A stretch of DNA of 64,000 bases from positions 1-64,000 of the forward strand of contig CABXIU010000006.1 in the NCBI GenBank assembly GCA_902512305.1, written 5' to 3'. A program made the translations under genes and the position numbers. The notes beneath the pieces were generated by a model, which was not told where the DNA came from, searched no databases, and saw nothing but the letters and a program-made list of their open reading frames with translations. Origin of the DNA: an uncultured Gammaproteobacteria bacterium. GTDB taxonomy: Bacteria > Pseudomonadota > Gammaproteobacteria > PS1 > Pseudothioglobaceae. This document shows positions 45,498 through 56,080 of the stretch, one piece after another. Position 1 is the first letter of the stretch; each line of letters begins with the position of its first letter.

Positions 45498-47123
45498 CTA
45501 CTTAGTCAAACTCGAATTGTAATTTTTTAGAATCATGTCTGCTGCTTTTTCTGCAATCATCATTGTCGGTGCGTTCGTATTTCCTGATACTAGTTCTGGC
45601 ATGATAGATGCATCAACTACGCGTAAGTTTTTTACTCCGTGAACCCTTAACTTGTCATCAACTACACTATCTTTTTCATGACCCATTTTGCAGGTACCAA
45701 CTGGATGATAAATGCTCTGACTATGATTTTTTGCTACCTCCAGTAAGTCTTCATCGGAAGTAAACGAGTATCCAGGAACAAACTCATCGAGAATATGATC
45801 TTTTATTGATTTTGCCTTTGCAATTTTTCTTGCAACTTTGATCGATTCAATTGCGAGTTGTCGATCAGATTCTGTTGACAGGTAGTTTGGTACAATTTTA
45901 GGAAGATCTTTAGGGTTAGAAGATTTGATTGAAACCTCTCCTCTACTCTCAGGTCTCAGGATGCAAACTGACATGGTAAATGCTGAAAATGGATGAACGC
46001 CATCGCCAGGCTTATCTGCACTCAAAGGCTGCATATGAAATTGTATGTTTGGTCTAGAGCCATCTAAAGAAGTATTAGTAAAAGCAAAAACCTGACTGGC
46101 ACTTAAGGTCAAAGGGCCTGTTCTAAAAAGAATATATTGAATTCCAATCAAAGCTTTTTTCCACCAAGTATTGAGTTCATCATTCAATGTTCTTGTATTA
46201 GTTTTGTAGACCATTCTGATTTGGAGGTGGTCTTGGAGATTTTTACCAACTGCAGGATTATTGAAAATTGTTTTGATACCTAGCTTGCTTAATAGTTTTT
46301 CATCTCCAATTCCTGAGAGTTGTAATATTTGTGGAGAGCTAATCGCACCTGCAGATAAAATCACTTCATTATTGGCGAGAATAGTTTGATCAGGCTCGCC
46401 TTTGTTATTAATACAGCTAACACCGATTGCCTTAGACTTTTCAAAGATAACTTTACTTATTTGTGTATTGGTAATAATTGTTAAATTTCTTCTGGATCTA
46501 ATTTTTCTATTTAAAAATGAACGGTAAGAGCTTCTTCTGAGGCCTTTATAACTGGTTTGCTGAAAGTAGCCAACACCCTCTTGATTTTGCCCATTGCAAT
46601 CATCATTAAAAGGGATTCCTATCTCTTCTGAAGCCTTAATAAATAGATCAGCTATTTCTCTTCTTAATCTAAGATTAGAGACTTTCTGCTCGCCATCAGC
46701 TCCATGATAGTCATCTCCACCATTCTCTTGACACTCAAATTTTTTAAAATAAGGAAGGACATCATTGTATGACCATCCTTTATTTCCAAGTTTTTCCCAG
46801 TTATCGTAGTCATACTTGTCTCCTCGAATATAAAGAAGCCCATTCAGAGCACTTGAGCCACCAAGAACCTTTCCTCTTGGCCAGTCGATTCTTCTGTTGT
46901 TTAATCCTTTATCTTTTTCGAGTTGATACATCCAGTCAAATTTTGGATTATTCATAGTTTTGAAATAACCTACTGGGATATGGAGCCAGAAATTATTATC
47001 TCTTCGTCCAGCTTCTATTAATAGAACCTTATTGTTTGAATCTGCTGAGAGTCTGTTTGCAAGCAAGCAGCCTGCAGAACCCGCACCTACAATTATGTAA
47101 TCATATTCCTTAAGCATTTTCAT
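45498..47123 (-). CDS. GMC-family oxidoreductase (choline dehydrogenase-like)
   Basis: A 541-residue FAD enzyme. The N-terminal dinucleotide motif is YIIVGAGSAGCLLANRLS, followed by the GMC signature WPRGKVLGGSSALNGLLYIRG. GAISSPQILQLSGIG and the C-terminal active-site His in YHPVGTCKMG are also present. Bacterial members oxidise choline, other alcohols or glycols. No betaine aldehyde dehydrogenase gene lies nearby, so choline is not proven. It is followed by the ABC-2 permease gene 13 bp downstream. Confidence 0.85.
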   Translation of the reverse strand: MKMLKEYDYIIVGAGSAGCLLANRLSADSNNKVLLIEAGRRDNNFWLHIPVGYFKTMNNPKFDWMYQLEKDKGLNNRRIDWPRGKVLGGSSALNGLLYIRGDKYDYDNWEKLGNKGWSYNDVLPYFKKFECQENGGDDYHGADGEQKVSNLRLRREIADLFIKASEEIGIPFNDDCNGQNQEGVGYFQQTSYKGLRRSSYRSFLNRKIRSRRNLTIITNTQISKVIFEKSKAIGVSCINNKGEPDQTILANNEVILSAGAISSPQILQLSGIGDEKLLSKLGIKTIFNNPAVGKNLQDHLQIRMVYKTNTRTLNDELNTWWKKALIGIQYILFRTGPLTLSASQVFAFTNTSLDGSRPNIQFHMQPLSADKPGDGVHPFSAFTMSVCILRPESRGEVSIKSSNPKDLPKIVPNYLSTESDRQLAIESIKVARKIAKAKSIKDHILDEFVPGYSFTSDEDLLEVAKNHSQSIYHPVGTCKMGHEKDSVVDDKLRVHGVKNLRVVDASIMPELVSGNTNAPTMMIAEKAADMILKNYNSSLTK

Positions 47124-47271
47124 TTATAGAATTTTTAAATCATTATTAAATAAAACTTGGATTATTTTTTTTAAAAATAAACAAAAAAATTAAGAAGTAC
47201 AATTATAGGTAAAACTAAAGCCCATCTACTTATGAATAAAAAAATATAGTTAATTTTTTTTTATAAATAGA

Positions 47272-47301
47272 TTGAAAGATATATATCAATTGATGTATAC
47301 T
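47272..47301 (+). promoter_or_regulatory. TRAP operon promoter with operator-like palindrome in the spacer
   Basis: TTGAAA (47272-47277), 18-bp spacer, TATACT (47296-47301). The near-palindrome ATATATCAATTGATGTAT (47281-47298, one mismatched pair, perfect ATCAATTGAT core) fills the spacer and enters the -10. This is the classic position for a repressor that blocks RNA polymerase. The GntR regulator at 50673 is the likely ligand. The remainder of 47124-47392 is AT-rich with no gene. Confidence 0.6.
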
Positions 47302-47392
47302 GATAGTTGATTCATTTAATTGTGTCGTTTAGTTTTGTTTCAACACTCACTTAATAATCAAAAATTGTTTTTTTAAAAACTTAGGAGATTTT

Positions 47393-48484
47393 ATGTTTAA
47401 AAATAAAATTATTTTATTGGCGGCCGCTGCTATTGCATTTAGTTCAAGTGCTATAGCTGGGAATGTTAATTTAAAAGTACAATCTGTATTAAACTCTACT
47501 GGTAGTGAAGTTGGCTATGTAAGAGATTTTGCAGAAGACGTTGCTGCCTTAACTGATGGCAGAGTAACGATAGAAGTTCTTCCGGGAGGTTCTGTTGTTC
47601 CTAACTCTGATCTTATTGATGCAGTAGACGCAGGTCTAATTGATGGTGGATTTGCATGGACTCACTATTGGTCTGGTAAGCATCCAGCAGCAATGCTGTT
47701 TGGTTCACCAATTGCTGGCGCCGGTCTTGGTATTGATAACATCGCATGGCTTTCATGGTTCCATAGTGCTGGCGGTAAAGAGCTCTATGATCAGTTATGG
47801 GATGAGATGGACTTGAATATTCATGGTTTGATGCTTCAACCTGTTGGTCCTGAAGCTTTAGGCTGGTTTAAAGAGCCAATTAATAGTATGGACGACTTCC
47901 GTAAACTTAGATTCCGCGCTCCTCCAGGAATCCCAGGTCAAACCTATAAGGATATTGGTGTCGCTGCTGTAGCTATGGGTGGTGGAGATATTCTACCAGC
48001 TCTAGAAAAAGGTGTAATTGATGCAGCAGAGTGGTGCTGCCCTGAGCCTGACAGAGACTTCGGTTTTCAAAAGGTTCTTAAGTATTACTACTTGCAAGGA
48101 CTTCACCAGAACGTTGTGAATGCAGATATGTATATCAACGGTGACAGATGGAATGAGATCTCTGCACGTGATCAACGCGCTATACACGTTGCCGCAAGAG
48201 CAGCAAGACTTGACTCAATGTCTAACCGTATTTACAAAAACGGTATTGCAATGGCAGACTTGCTAGAGCAAGGTGTTCAGTTAATGGATACTCCTGATGA
48301 CTACTTCGTAGAGTTTATGGCTGCTGCGAATGCAACTCTTCAAAAGAATGCTGACGAGAATGCATTCTTTGCAGAGGTTTGGGCTTCACAGAGAGATTTC
48401 GCTGAGAAAGCGGTACCTTTCTGGTCAGGTGCTCAAGCGTCTAACGCTAAGTTAGGCCTTGCCTTTGCTGCGACTTTGAAGTAA
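47393..48484 (+). CDS. TRAP transporter substrate-binding protein (DctP type), probable DHPS binding protein
   Basis: A 363-residue periplasmic protein with a signal peptide (IILLAAAAIAFSSSAIAGN, cut near residue 22). The TRAP binding-protein signature is visible in FRKLRFRAPPGIPGQTYKDIGVAAVAMGGGDILPALEKGVIDAAEWC, including the Arg that grips the ligand's acid group. It precedes the two membrane subunits and faces a complete DHPS/sulfolactate operon, so 2,3-dihydroxypropane-1-sulfonate is the likely ligand. A terminator follows at once, which should make it the most abundant subunit. Confidence 0.88.
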   Translation: MFKNKIILLAAAAIAFSSSAIAGNVNLKVQSVLNSTGSEVGYVRDFAEDVAALTDGRVTIEVLPGGSVVPNSDLIDAVDAGLIDGGFAWTHYWSGKHPAAMLFGSPIAGAGLGIDNIAWLSWFHSAGGKELYDQLWDEMDLNIHGLMLQPVGPEALGWFKEPINSMDDFRKLRFRAPPGIPGQTYKDIGVAAVAMGGGDILPALEKGVIDAAEWCCPEPDRDFGFQKVLKYYYLQGLHQNVVNADMYINGDRWNEISARDQRAIHVAARAARLDSMSNRIYKNGIAMADLLEQGVQLMDTPDDYFVEFMAAANATLQKNADENAFFAEVWASQRDFAEKAVPFWSGAQASNAKLGLAFAATLK

Positions 48485-48511
48485 AGATTCATCGTAAGAC
48501 TTGTAATCTAA

Positions 48512-48547
48512 GTTGCCAATAGTAAATACTGTTGGCAACTTTTTTTT
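48512..48547 (+). terminator. Strong hairpin terminator after the TRAP binding-protein gene
   Basis: GTTGCCAATAGT (48512-48523), loop AAAT, ACTGTTGGCAAC (48528-48539): a 12-bp stem with one G-U pair, followed by eight T. It is 27 bp past the binding-protein stop and before the membrane subunits. Confidence 0.9.
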
Positions 48548-48565
48548 ATCACAAGCCGGCTTTAT

Positions 48566-48598
48566 CTAACTTTGGGTTCTCCTTTATCCCAGAGTTAG
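48566..48598 (+). terminator. Second hairpin in the same gap
   Basis: CTAACTTTGGG (48566-48576) pairs with CCCAGAGTTAG (48588-48598) with one mismatch. A weak T-rich tract (AATTTTTTTGG) starts about 9 nt later. It may back up the first terminator or be an antiterminator element. Confidence 0.45.
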
Positions 48599-48691
48599 AA
48601 AAGCCTTAATTTTTTTGGTTTTATTTGTAAAACACTGTAGTTTTGTTACAATGGTGTAAAGTTTTTTTAGATTCGAAATTAGGTGTAATTT

Positions 48692-49300
48692 ATGTCAGAG
48701 GAAGAGGATATTGGTGAATTAGATATTACCGATGAAATGATCGCAGAGGGCAGATCATATTCCGGAGTTATGCCTGATGATATGCCTAAAATGATGGCTA
48801 GAACTATTCTAAGTATTGACTGGTTTAGTCTTAGGGTTGGTCAAGTAGTCTGTTGGATGACTGTTCCCGTATTTTTATCCATGTTCATCGAGGTTACTGG
48901 TAGACATTTCTTTGGCTCACCAACGATGTGGGCTTACGATATTAGCCGAATGGGTGCAGGCGCTATGTTTATGCTGGGTGCTGGTTATGCGCTTTCGAAA
49001 GGCGTTCATATTAGAGCGGACTTTATGTATCGAGATTGGTCAGTTAAGACTCAAGCAACGATAGATTTAACGCTCTATTTATTATTTTATTTTCCTGGAA
49101 TTATGGGTGCAGCATGGGCGTGCTATAAATATGCCTATAAGTCTTGGTCGATAATGGAGAGAGGTATGGATACTGCGTGGATGCCTCTGATGTGGCCAAT
49201 CAAATTTGCTCTTTTTATAGGATTTGTATTTTTATTAATTCAAGGTATTTCAGAAACTCTTAAGTGCATTTATGCTCTCAAAAATAGGAGATGGCCATGA
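48692..49300 (+). CDS. TRAP transporter small membrane subunit (DctQ type)
   Basis: A 202-residue protein with four predicted membrane segments (VGQVVCWMTVPVFLSMFIEVTGR, MGAGAMFMLGAGYAL, LTLYLLFYFPGIMGAAWACYK, FALFIGFVFLLIQGI). The GRHFFGSPTMWAYDISRM motif and the HIRADF-like VHIRADFMYRDW are typical of DctQ. An acidic N-terminal extension of about 45 residues precedes the first segment, longer than usual. It overlaps the large subunit gene by 10 bp. Confidence 0.88.
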   Translation: MSEEEDIGELDITDEMIAEGRSYSGVMPDDMPKMMARTILSIDWFSLRVGQVVCWMTVPVFLSMFIEVTGRHFFGSPTMWAYDISRMGAGAMFMLGAGYALSKGVHIRADFMYRDWSVKTQATIDLTLYLLFYFPGIMGAAWACYKYAYKSWSIMERGMDTAWMPLMWPIKFALFIGFVFLLIQGISETLKCIYALKNRRWP

Positions 49301-50613
49301 GTCCTGAAGTGCTAGGTATAGTATTGATCTTTACAATGCTCTTTGCCATTTTTGTTGGCTTTCCAATTTCATTTACGCTCATTTTCCTAGGCGTTTTCTT
49401 CGGCTATCTAGGCTTTGGAGATCTTGTTTTTTACTTAATGACCTTCCAGTTTTCTGGAAGTATGCTTGAGCAAACTCTTGTTGCAATTCCTCTATTTACC
49501 TTTATGGGAATTCTTATGGAGAAGGCAAACCTCATGGAGCGATTATTTACATCCGTACAAATGGCCCTTGCAAGAACTAAGGGCTCTTTGTTTGTGGCAG
49601 TGCTCTTTGTTGCTACAATTTTTGGAGCTGCAACCGGAATTGTAGGTGCATCGGTCACAATTTTAGGAATCATGTCAGCCAAAACAATGAATAGATCGAA
49701 GTATGATGTGCGTTTGGCAGCAGGTTCAATCACTGCTGGCGGTACTCTCGGTATATTGATACCCCCAAGTATTATGTTAGTTGTTATGGGGCCTATACTT
49801 AACGTTCCAGTCACTGACTTGTTCGCTGCTGCAATTGTCCCAGGCGTCATGTTAGCGTTACTCTATACAGCTTATACACTCATAAGGTGTCACTTGAACC
49901 CATCTTTGGGGCCTGTTGTCCCAGAGGATTTGATACCAGATTCCATGAGTGATGTATGGAAAGAGTTTTTCAAGGGACTTGTTCCGCCTGTTCTTTTGGT
50001 GGGCGCATCTTTAGGTAGTATTTTGGCAGGTTGGGCGACAGCAACGGAAGGTGCTGCAATGGGCGCTGTTGGTGCAATCGTATTAACTTTGGCTTATCGA
50101 AAGCTAACCTTTGAATCTTTTAAAAGTTCACTTTTAAAGACTTTAGAGATAACTACTTTAATCATGGTATTGGTTTGCGCTTCAAACTTTTTTGGAGCAG
50201 TATTTTCAAGACTAGGAACACCAACCATGATTACCGAGGCATTGATGTTGCTAGATCTTCCACCAACAGCTATCTTACTTATAGTTATGGCACTAATTTT
50301 CTTATTAGCTTGGCCATTAGAGTGGGTTCCAATTGTACTCATTATAATTCCAATTGTATTGCCACTAATTGAACAATTAGGATTCAACCTGACTTGGTTT
50401 GGAATTCTTGTTGCTGTTAATCTTCAGACAGCGTGGTTATCGCCACCTGTTGCACTCTCGGCCTACTTTCTCAAAGGGGTTGTTCCTGAATGGGATTTAT
50501 CAGACATCTATAAAGGAATGATGCAGTTTATGGTGATTCAAGTCATTGGGCTAGCGCTGATCATTATATTCCCTCAAATTGTATTATGGCTGCCAACCTA
50601 TTTATATGGATAA
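49291..50613 (+). CDS. TRAP transporter large membrane subunit (DctM type)
   Basis: A 440-residue protein with about 12 hydrophobic segments of the DctM family. Key stretches: FAIFVGFPISFTLIFLG, IPLFTFMGILMEKANLMERL, GAATGIVGASVTILGIMSAKTMNRSKYDVRLAAGSITAGGTLGILIPPSIM and WLSPPVALSAYFLKGVVPEWDL. It forms the sodium-driven channel with the DctQ subunit. It ends 59 bp from the convergent GntR gene. Confidence 0.93.
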   Translation: MAMSPEVLGIVLIFTMLFAIFVGFPISFTLIFLGVFFGYLGFGDLVFYLMTFQFSGSMLEQTLVAIPLFTFMGILMEKANLMERLFTSVQMALARTKGSLFVAVLFVATIFGAATGIVGASVTILGIMSAKTMNRSKYDVRLAAGSITAGGTLGILIPPSIMLVVMGPILNVPVTDLFAAAIVPGVMLALLYTAYTLIRCHLNPSLGPVVPEDLIPDSMSDVWKEFFKGLVPPVLLVGASLGSILAGWATATEGAAMGAVGAIVLTLAYRKLTFESFKSSLLKTLEITTLIMVLVCASNFFGAVFSRLGTPTMITEALMLLDLPPTAILLIVMALIFLLAWPLEWVPIVLIIIPIVLPLIEQLGFNLTWFGILVAVNLQTAWLSPPVALSAYFLKGVVPEWDLSDIYKGMMQFMVIQVIGLALIIIFPQIVLWLPTYLYG

Positions 50614-50672
50614 ATGAAAGTAGCTTTATAACTTTATTTTGAGAGTGATTATCTATATAGCTATTGGGCAAG

Positions 50673-51446
50673 CTAAATCGCTTCTCCAAAGGTGCTGTTT
50701 TGAGATTGGATATAGTCAATATCACTGGTATGAACATATGAGGTTCTCAGTTCGATAGTCTCATTATTATATGTTTGACCCACTCGATCGACTTTAAGGA
50801 TTGGATCATTCAAAGGAATATTTAAAAGCTTAGATATTTTTTCATCAGCCGAGATTGCCTTTAATTTTTCAGAGCAATTGGTAATAAAAATGTTAAATTT
50901 ATTTTGATAAAGATTATAAACTGTATTTCCACGACCTTTAAAAATCTCCTCAGTGAGTCCTGGAAATTTACTTTGAGGAATTACAATTTTATCAATAATA
51001 TAGAACTTTTTATTAAGGCCTAGCTTGTTGTAAATCTGAAAAACTGGACTACCAGCAGAAATACCAAATTCGTTAGCTTCCGACTTAGTTGCTTTTTTTG
51101 TATCAAAAGAAATAAACTCAACATTTGGGCTTTGTTTTTCGTTACTTCCATTCAGCGCAAAATGAAAATACTCAAAAAGAAAGCTACTTTTGTCATGTTG
51201 AAATACAAACGTTCCTAGGCCTTGCTTTCGGATAAGAAAGCCCTCTTTTTCAAGAACTCCCACTGCTTTTCTAATTGTTCCTATTGAGACATCAAAAAGC
51301 TGAACAAGAGTTTTTTCATTAGGAATGAGTTGCCCAGGTCTGAGCTCATCCCGATAAAGGCAATTATAAAGCTCATTTCTAATTTGAAGCCAAAGCGGAG
51401 TTTTGCTTTCTCTATCAATATCAAATTTCTGATCAGTAATACTCAT
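50673..51446 (-). CDS. GntR-family (HutC/UTRA) transcriptional regulator of the sulfonate locus
   Basis: A 257-residue regulator. The N-terminal winged helix is clear: PLWLQIRNELYNCLYRDELRPGQLIPNEKTLVQLFDVSIGTIRKAVGVLEKEGFLIRKQGLGTFVF. The C-terminal part is a UTRA effector domain (ISFDTKKATKSEANEFGIS to the DRVGQTYNNETIELRTSYVHT end). It is the last gene of the suyA-to-gntR operon (19 bp after the dehydrogenase) and lies between the catabolic genes and the TRAP genes. Most likely it represses both until DHPS or sulfolactate binds. Confidence 0.9.
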   Translation of the reverse strand: MSITDQKFDIDRESKTPLWLQIRNELYNCLYRDELRPGQLIPNEKTLVQLFDVSIGTIRKAVGVLEKEGFLIRKQGLGTFVFQHDKSSFLFEYFHFALNGSNEKQSPNVEFISFDTKKATKSEANEFGISAGSPVFQIYNKLGLNKKFYIIDKIVIPQSKFPGLTEEIFKGRGNTVYNLYQNKFNIFITNCSEKLKAISADEKISKLLNIPLNDPILKVDRVGQTYNNETIELRTSYVHTSDIDYIQSQNSTFGEAI

Positions 51447-51465
51447 TATTAAATATTAGATTAAA

Positions 51466-52476
51466 TTAAAAGGAAGGTTTTAAAATAACTTTAGCTGAGG
51501 CCATTGTACCATTGTGTAAACTCTGAAAAGCCAGATTAGTTTCTGATAATGGCATCTCCTCAATCCATGAAAGATCTCCAAAATCCCCATTTTCTATTGA
51601 CCTGAGAGCTGACCTAAAGTCTTCCATGCTGTATGTATAGCATCCGATTAATTTTATTTCTTGGAGGGTAATTTTACGAATATCAATGTTACTACTCCAG
51701 CTGAGAAGACCTACATTAACAACGGCACCTCCTGCTCTGACTGAAGTAATAGATAGCGCATTAGTTTTTTCACTACCCACGCAATCAATCACGACATCAT
51801 AGCTATCTTCACTTACAGATTGATTGATAGGGTTTACTGGGTTGACACCCACATGTTCTTTAACGCATTGATGGCGAGCTTTATTTGTCTCTAAAACAGT
51901 CATCTTTACACTATATGACTTAAGGAGGAGGGCTGCAAGTAAGCCTATTGCACCTGCTCCAATAACTAATACATTGCAGTCTTTGATTGGTTTAAATGAA
52001 TTTTCTATGGCAAGGTTAACAGCGTGAACAACGGTTGCTGCAGGTTCTGTCATTGCAACATGATTTGAATTCATAGAATTGGTTGCATGAACAAGGCATT
52101 GATTTGGGATTGTCATGTATTGAGCAAAAGCACCTAATCGACTCATACCTATCATATCTCTATCGCTACATAAATTATCTCTGCCTTGGAGGCAGTATTC
52201 ACATTTTCCGCATGTAATGAGCGGATTACCAGTTACTTTTTGACCCTTATTGGAGCCCTCAACAATTTCCCCACAAAACTCATGACCAAGAATAAGTCCA
52301 GGATTTCTTCGCGGGTCTTTTCCATGAAAGGCATGCATATCAGAGCCACAAATTCCTACTGATTCAATTCTTAATAAGACGTCATCATCTCGATCAATCT
52401 GGGTAGACTGATATTCACGAAAAAAAGTCATTTCATTTGGTGCGGTATAAACCACTGCTTCCATTTTATCAATCAT
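51466..52476 (-). CDS. Zinc-dependent medium-chain alcohol dehydrogenase, probable DHPS 2-dehydrogenase
   Basis: A 336-residue MDR enzyme. The catalytic zinc site is visible: Cys in SVGICGSDMHAF, His-Glu in LILGHEFCGEIVEG. The structural zinc loop is CGKCEYCLQGRDNLC, and the NAD loop is VLVIGAGAIGLLAALLL. In known DHPS pathways two 2-dehydrogenases (HpsO and HpsP) interconvert the enantiomers through the ketone so that HpsN can use (R)-DHPS. This gene and the SDR next to it fit those roles. Which is HpsO and which HpsP is not decided here. It overlaps the SDR gene by 4 bp. Confidence 0.88.
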   Translation of the reverse strand: MIDKMEAVVYTAPNEMTFFREYQSTQIDRDDDVLLRIESVGICGSDMHAFHGKDPRRNPGLILGHEFCGEIVEGSNKGQKVTGNPLITCGKCEYCLQGRDNLCSDRDMIGMSRLGAFAQYMTIPNQCLVHATNSMNSNHVAMTEPAATVVHAVNLAIENSFKPIKDCNVLVIGAGAIGLLAALLLKSYSVKMTVLETNKARHQCVKEHVGVNPVNPINQSVSEDSYDVVIDCVGSEKTNALSITSVRAGGAVVNVGLLSWSSNIDIRKITLQEIKLIGCYTYSMEDFRSALRSIENGDFGDLSWIEEMPLSETNLAFQSLHNGTMASAKVILKPSF

Positions 52477-53234
52477 GCTGCTGAAAATCCTCCGTCTAAA
52501 AATATAGTTTGACCCGTTACATACGAGTTTGCATCACTACACAGGAAGACGCTAATCCCAAACATATCTTTTTCTTCACCATTTCGACCCATCATTGTTT
52601 TATTGGCTAAAGTTTTTAATTTATCAGAATCTTGAAACAAAGATTCAGTTAAATTTGTTCTAAAAAAACCTGGAGCAATTGCATTGACAAGGATACCATC
52701 TTTAGAATAAGCCTGAGCTAGTGCACGAGTGAGTTGCATAATGCCACCTTTGCTTGCTCCATAAGGAATACTATTATCAAAAGCTCTTAGAGACTGAAGT
52801 GAGGCAATATTGATAATTCGACCCCAGTTATTTTTCTTCATAGATTCAGCAACAAGCTGGCTTAAATAAAAGGGCGCCGTTAGATTGATATCGATTGTTT
52901 TTTGCCAATCATCTAGCGTAAGCTCTTCAGCTGAATTTCTTAGATTAATACCCGCAGAATTAACTAAGATATCTATTCTTTTAGAGTCTTTATGAATTCC
53001 AGCCACCATTTTCTCAAGCGCATTACTTGAAGTGACATCAACTTGAACAAATTTTGCTTTGGAGCCTTGCTCTTTTATTTCTTGAAGGACTTCATCTGCA
53101 TTATCACGACTACTAGCAATCCAGACAAATGCACCTGCTTTAGCAAGTGCAAGCGCCATCATTTTTCCTATTCCGCTAGTACCACCAGTTATCAGAGCAA
53201 CTTTATTCTCAAGAGAAAAGTCTGATAAGTTCAT
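52473..53234 (-). CDS. Short-chain dehydrogenase/reductase, probable DHPS 2-dehydrogenase
   Basis: A 253-residue classical SDR. Motifs: TGGTSGIGKMMALALAKAGA (cofactor loop, from residue 16), NSAGINLR, the catalytic Ser-Tyr-Lys in IINIASLQSLRAFDNSIPYGASKGG, and C-terminal SYVTGQTIFLDGGFSA. It lies 4 bp after hpsN and overlaps the zinc dehydrogenase gene by 4 bp. In DHPS catabolism one of the two 2-dehydrogenases is expected to handle the (S)-enantiomer. The substrate is inferred from context. Confidence 0.88.
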   Translation of the reverse strand: MNLSDFSLENKVALITGGTSGIGKMMALALAKAGAFVWIASSRDNADEVLQEIKEQGSKAKFVQVDVTSSNALEKMVAGIHKDSKRIDILVNSAGINLRNSAEELTLDDWQKTIDINLTAPFYLSQLVAESMKKNNWGRIINIASLQSLRAFDNSIPYGASKGGIMQLTRALAQAYSKDGILVNAIAPGFFRTNLTESLFQDSDKLKTLANKTMMGRNGEEKDMFGISVFLCSDANSYVTGQTIFLDGGFSAA

Positions 53235-53238
53235 ACGA

Positions 53239-54555
<1,317 letters not shown>

Positions 54556-54567
54556 TTAGTAATTTGT

Positions 54568-55743
54568 TTATGCGCTCTCATATAGGCGCGTTAATACAAA
54601 CTCTTGATGGCCCAATATCTCAGCAGCAGTCATTCTACCATTTGAGGTGTGAATTAATGACTCTAGTAACATATCGCCAGCTTCATCTAGATTAATATCA
54701 CGATTCAATAATCCAGTTACATCAACATCGACATGTTCAGACATCGTTCTTAGTGTTCTTGGGTTTGCACAAATCTTAATGACAGGCAAAATAGGATTAC
54801 CAATAATGTTGCCCTGTCCAGTAGGGAAAAAGTGGGCTACATATCCAGATGCAGCACAAAGTGTCACCATTTCAGCAGCGGCAGAGGATGAGTCCATAAA
54901 CCAAAGACCTTTACTTGTTGGCATTTCAGCTTTATCTAGAACGCCGTCAACAACACACTTCTTACCAATCTTTGTAATGTTTCCAAGGGCCTTTTCTTCA
55001 ATGGTGGTTAAACCACCTTCAATGTTTCCTTTAGTAGGTTGAGATTCAGACAGGTCATCGGTTTTAAAGCGCTCAATCATATCCTGGTAGCGGTTAAACA
55101 TGAACATGAATTGATCTGCAACAGCGTCATTTGCACATCTCTCTTTAATTAGATGTTCTCCTCCTGTAACCTCCGATGTCTCACCGAATAGTAAAGTACT
55201 CTCTTTTTCATAAAGTTTATCAAATGCATTTCCAACTGTCGGATTTGAGCCGAAACCAGAAGTAGTATCTGACTCACCACACTTAGTTGATACCCATATC
55301 TCACCGATATCACATTCCTCTCTTTGCAGGCCTGATGCGTAATGAACCATATCATAAGCCGCTTTAGAGGCATCAGCAATTGTTTGAATGTCTCCTTTCT
55401 TTTCAATAGAGAAGCCTTGAACAGGTTTTCCAGTTGCCGCGATTCCATCAACAATTTTTTGGGTCCAGTCTGGCTCAATACCTATAACTACTACAGCAGC
55501 AACATTTGGATTTGCACCAGTACCAATCATTGTTCTAAAATGAAGGTCTAGGTCTTCACCAAACTGAAGTCTTCCATATGGATGAGGTAGGGCAATGGTT
55601 CCTTTGATGTTGTTACTAACAGCTTCACATGCAGCATTTGAAATATCATCAACAGGCAGAATCACTACGTAATTACGAATTCCTACTCTATTGTTATCGC
55701 GCCTATAACCGTAGATTTTTTGATTTAAATTTATCATTACCAC
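54568..55743 (-). CDS. suyB: (2R)-sulfolactate sulfo-lyase large subunit SuyB
   Basis: A 391-residue UxaA/altronate-dehydratase-family large subunit. The start [24 protein letters not shown] is the UxaA N-terminal signature. [44 protein letters not shown] and [21 protein letters not shown] follow, including the Cys residues that hold the iron centre in this family. SuyAB splits sulfolactate to pyruvate and sulfite. A two-gene form with a separate SAF-domain protein (suyA, overlap 7 bp) beside hpsN makes SuyB much more likely than altronate or galactarate dehydratase. Confidence 0.9.
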   Translation of the reverse strand: MVMINLNQKIYGYRRDNNRVGIRNYVVILPVDDISNAACEAVSNNIKGTIALPHPYGRLQFGEDLDLHFRTMIGTGANPNVAAVVVIGIEPDWTQKIVDGIAATGKPVQGFSIEKKGDIQTIADASKAAYDMVHYASGLQREECDIGEIWVSTKCGESDTTSGFGSNPTVGNAFDKLYEKESTLLFGETSEVTGGEHLIKERCANDAVADQFMFMFNRYQDMIERFKTDDLSESQPTKGNIEGGLTTIEEKALGNITKIGKKCVVDGVLDKAEMPTSKGLWFMDSSSAAAEMVTLCAASGYVAHFFPTGQGNIIGNPILPVIKICANPRTLRTMSEHVDVDVTGLLNRDINLDEAGDMLLESLIHTSNGRMTAAEILGHQEFVLTRLYESA

Positions 55744-56018
55744 CTCTTTGTTTTAACGTTATGAACATGTAGATGGTCACCAACTGCAATCTTTGAAATT
55801 GTTTTTCCAATATCTACGCCATACTTAATGACAGTGTCATCTTTATCAAGGTTCTTAATAGCAAGTTTATGACCAATAGGAATATCTTGATTAATCTTAA
55901 TATCGATTAAGACGTCTTGATCCATTATCCATCCCTTTAGTGTGTCGTTTGCTTTCAGTCCTTCAACTGTAACAACACCGACAGAATCGTCTTCGTCATG
56001 AACTATAAATTGAATCAT
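55737..56018 (-). CDS. suyA: (2R)-sulfolactate sulfo-lyase small subunit SuyA (SAF domain)
   Basis: A 93-residue single SAF-domain protein. The typical elements are [27 protein letters not shown] and a final VHNVKTKRW. It is the small partner of SuyB, and its stop overlaps the SuyB start by 7 bp, so the two are coupled. It is the first gene of the sulfonate operon. The upstream region carries a perfect 12-bp palindrome and a TATAAT. Confidence 0.9.
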   Translation of the reverse strand: MIQFIVHDEDDSVGVVTVEGLKANDTLKGWIMDQDVLIDIKINQDIPIGHKLAIKNLDKDDTVIKYGVDIGKTISKIAVGDHLHVHNVKTKRW

Positions 56019-56080
56019 GCCTGCTCCTTGAACATAATTAAAAAAATCTTTGATTAAATTTACTAAAATTTAATGAGAAG

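Noticed and set aside
47124..47392. Riboswitch in the leader of the TRAP operon
   Set aside because: The sequence is AT-rich with no conserved aptamer-like core. A protein-bound operator in the promoter is a better explanation.
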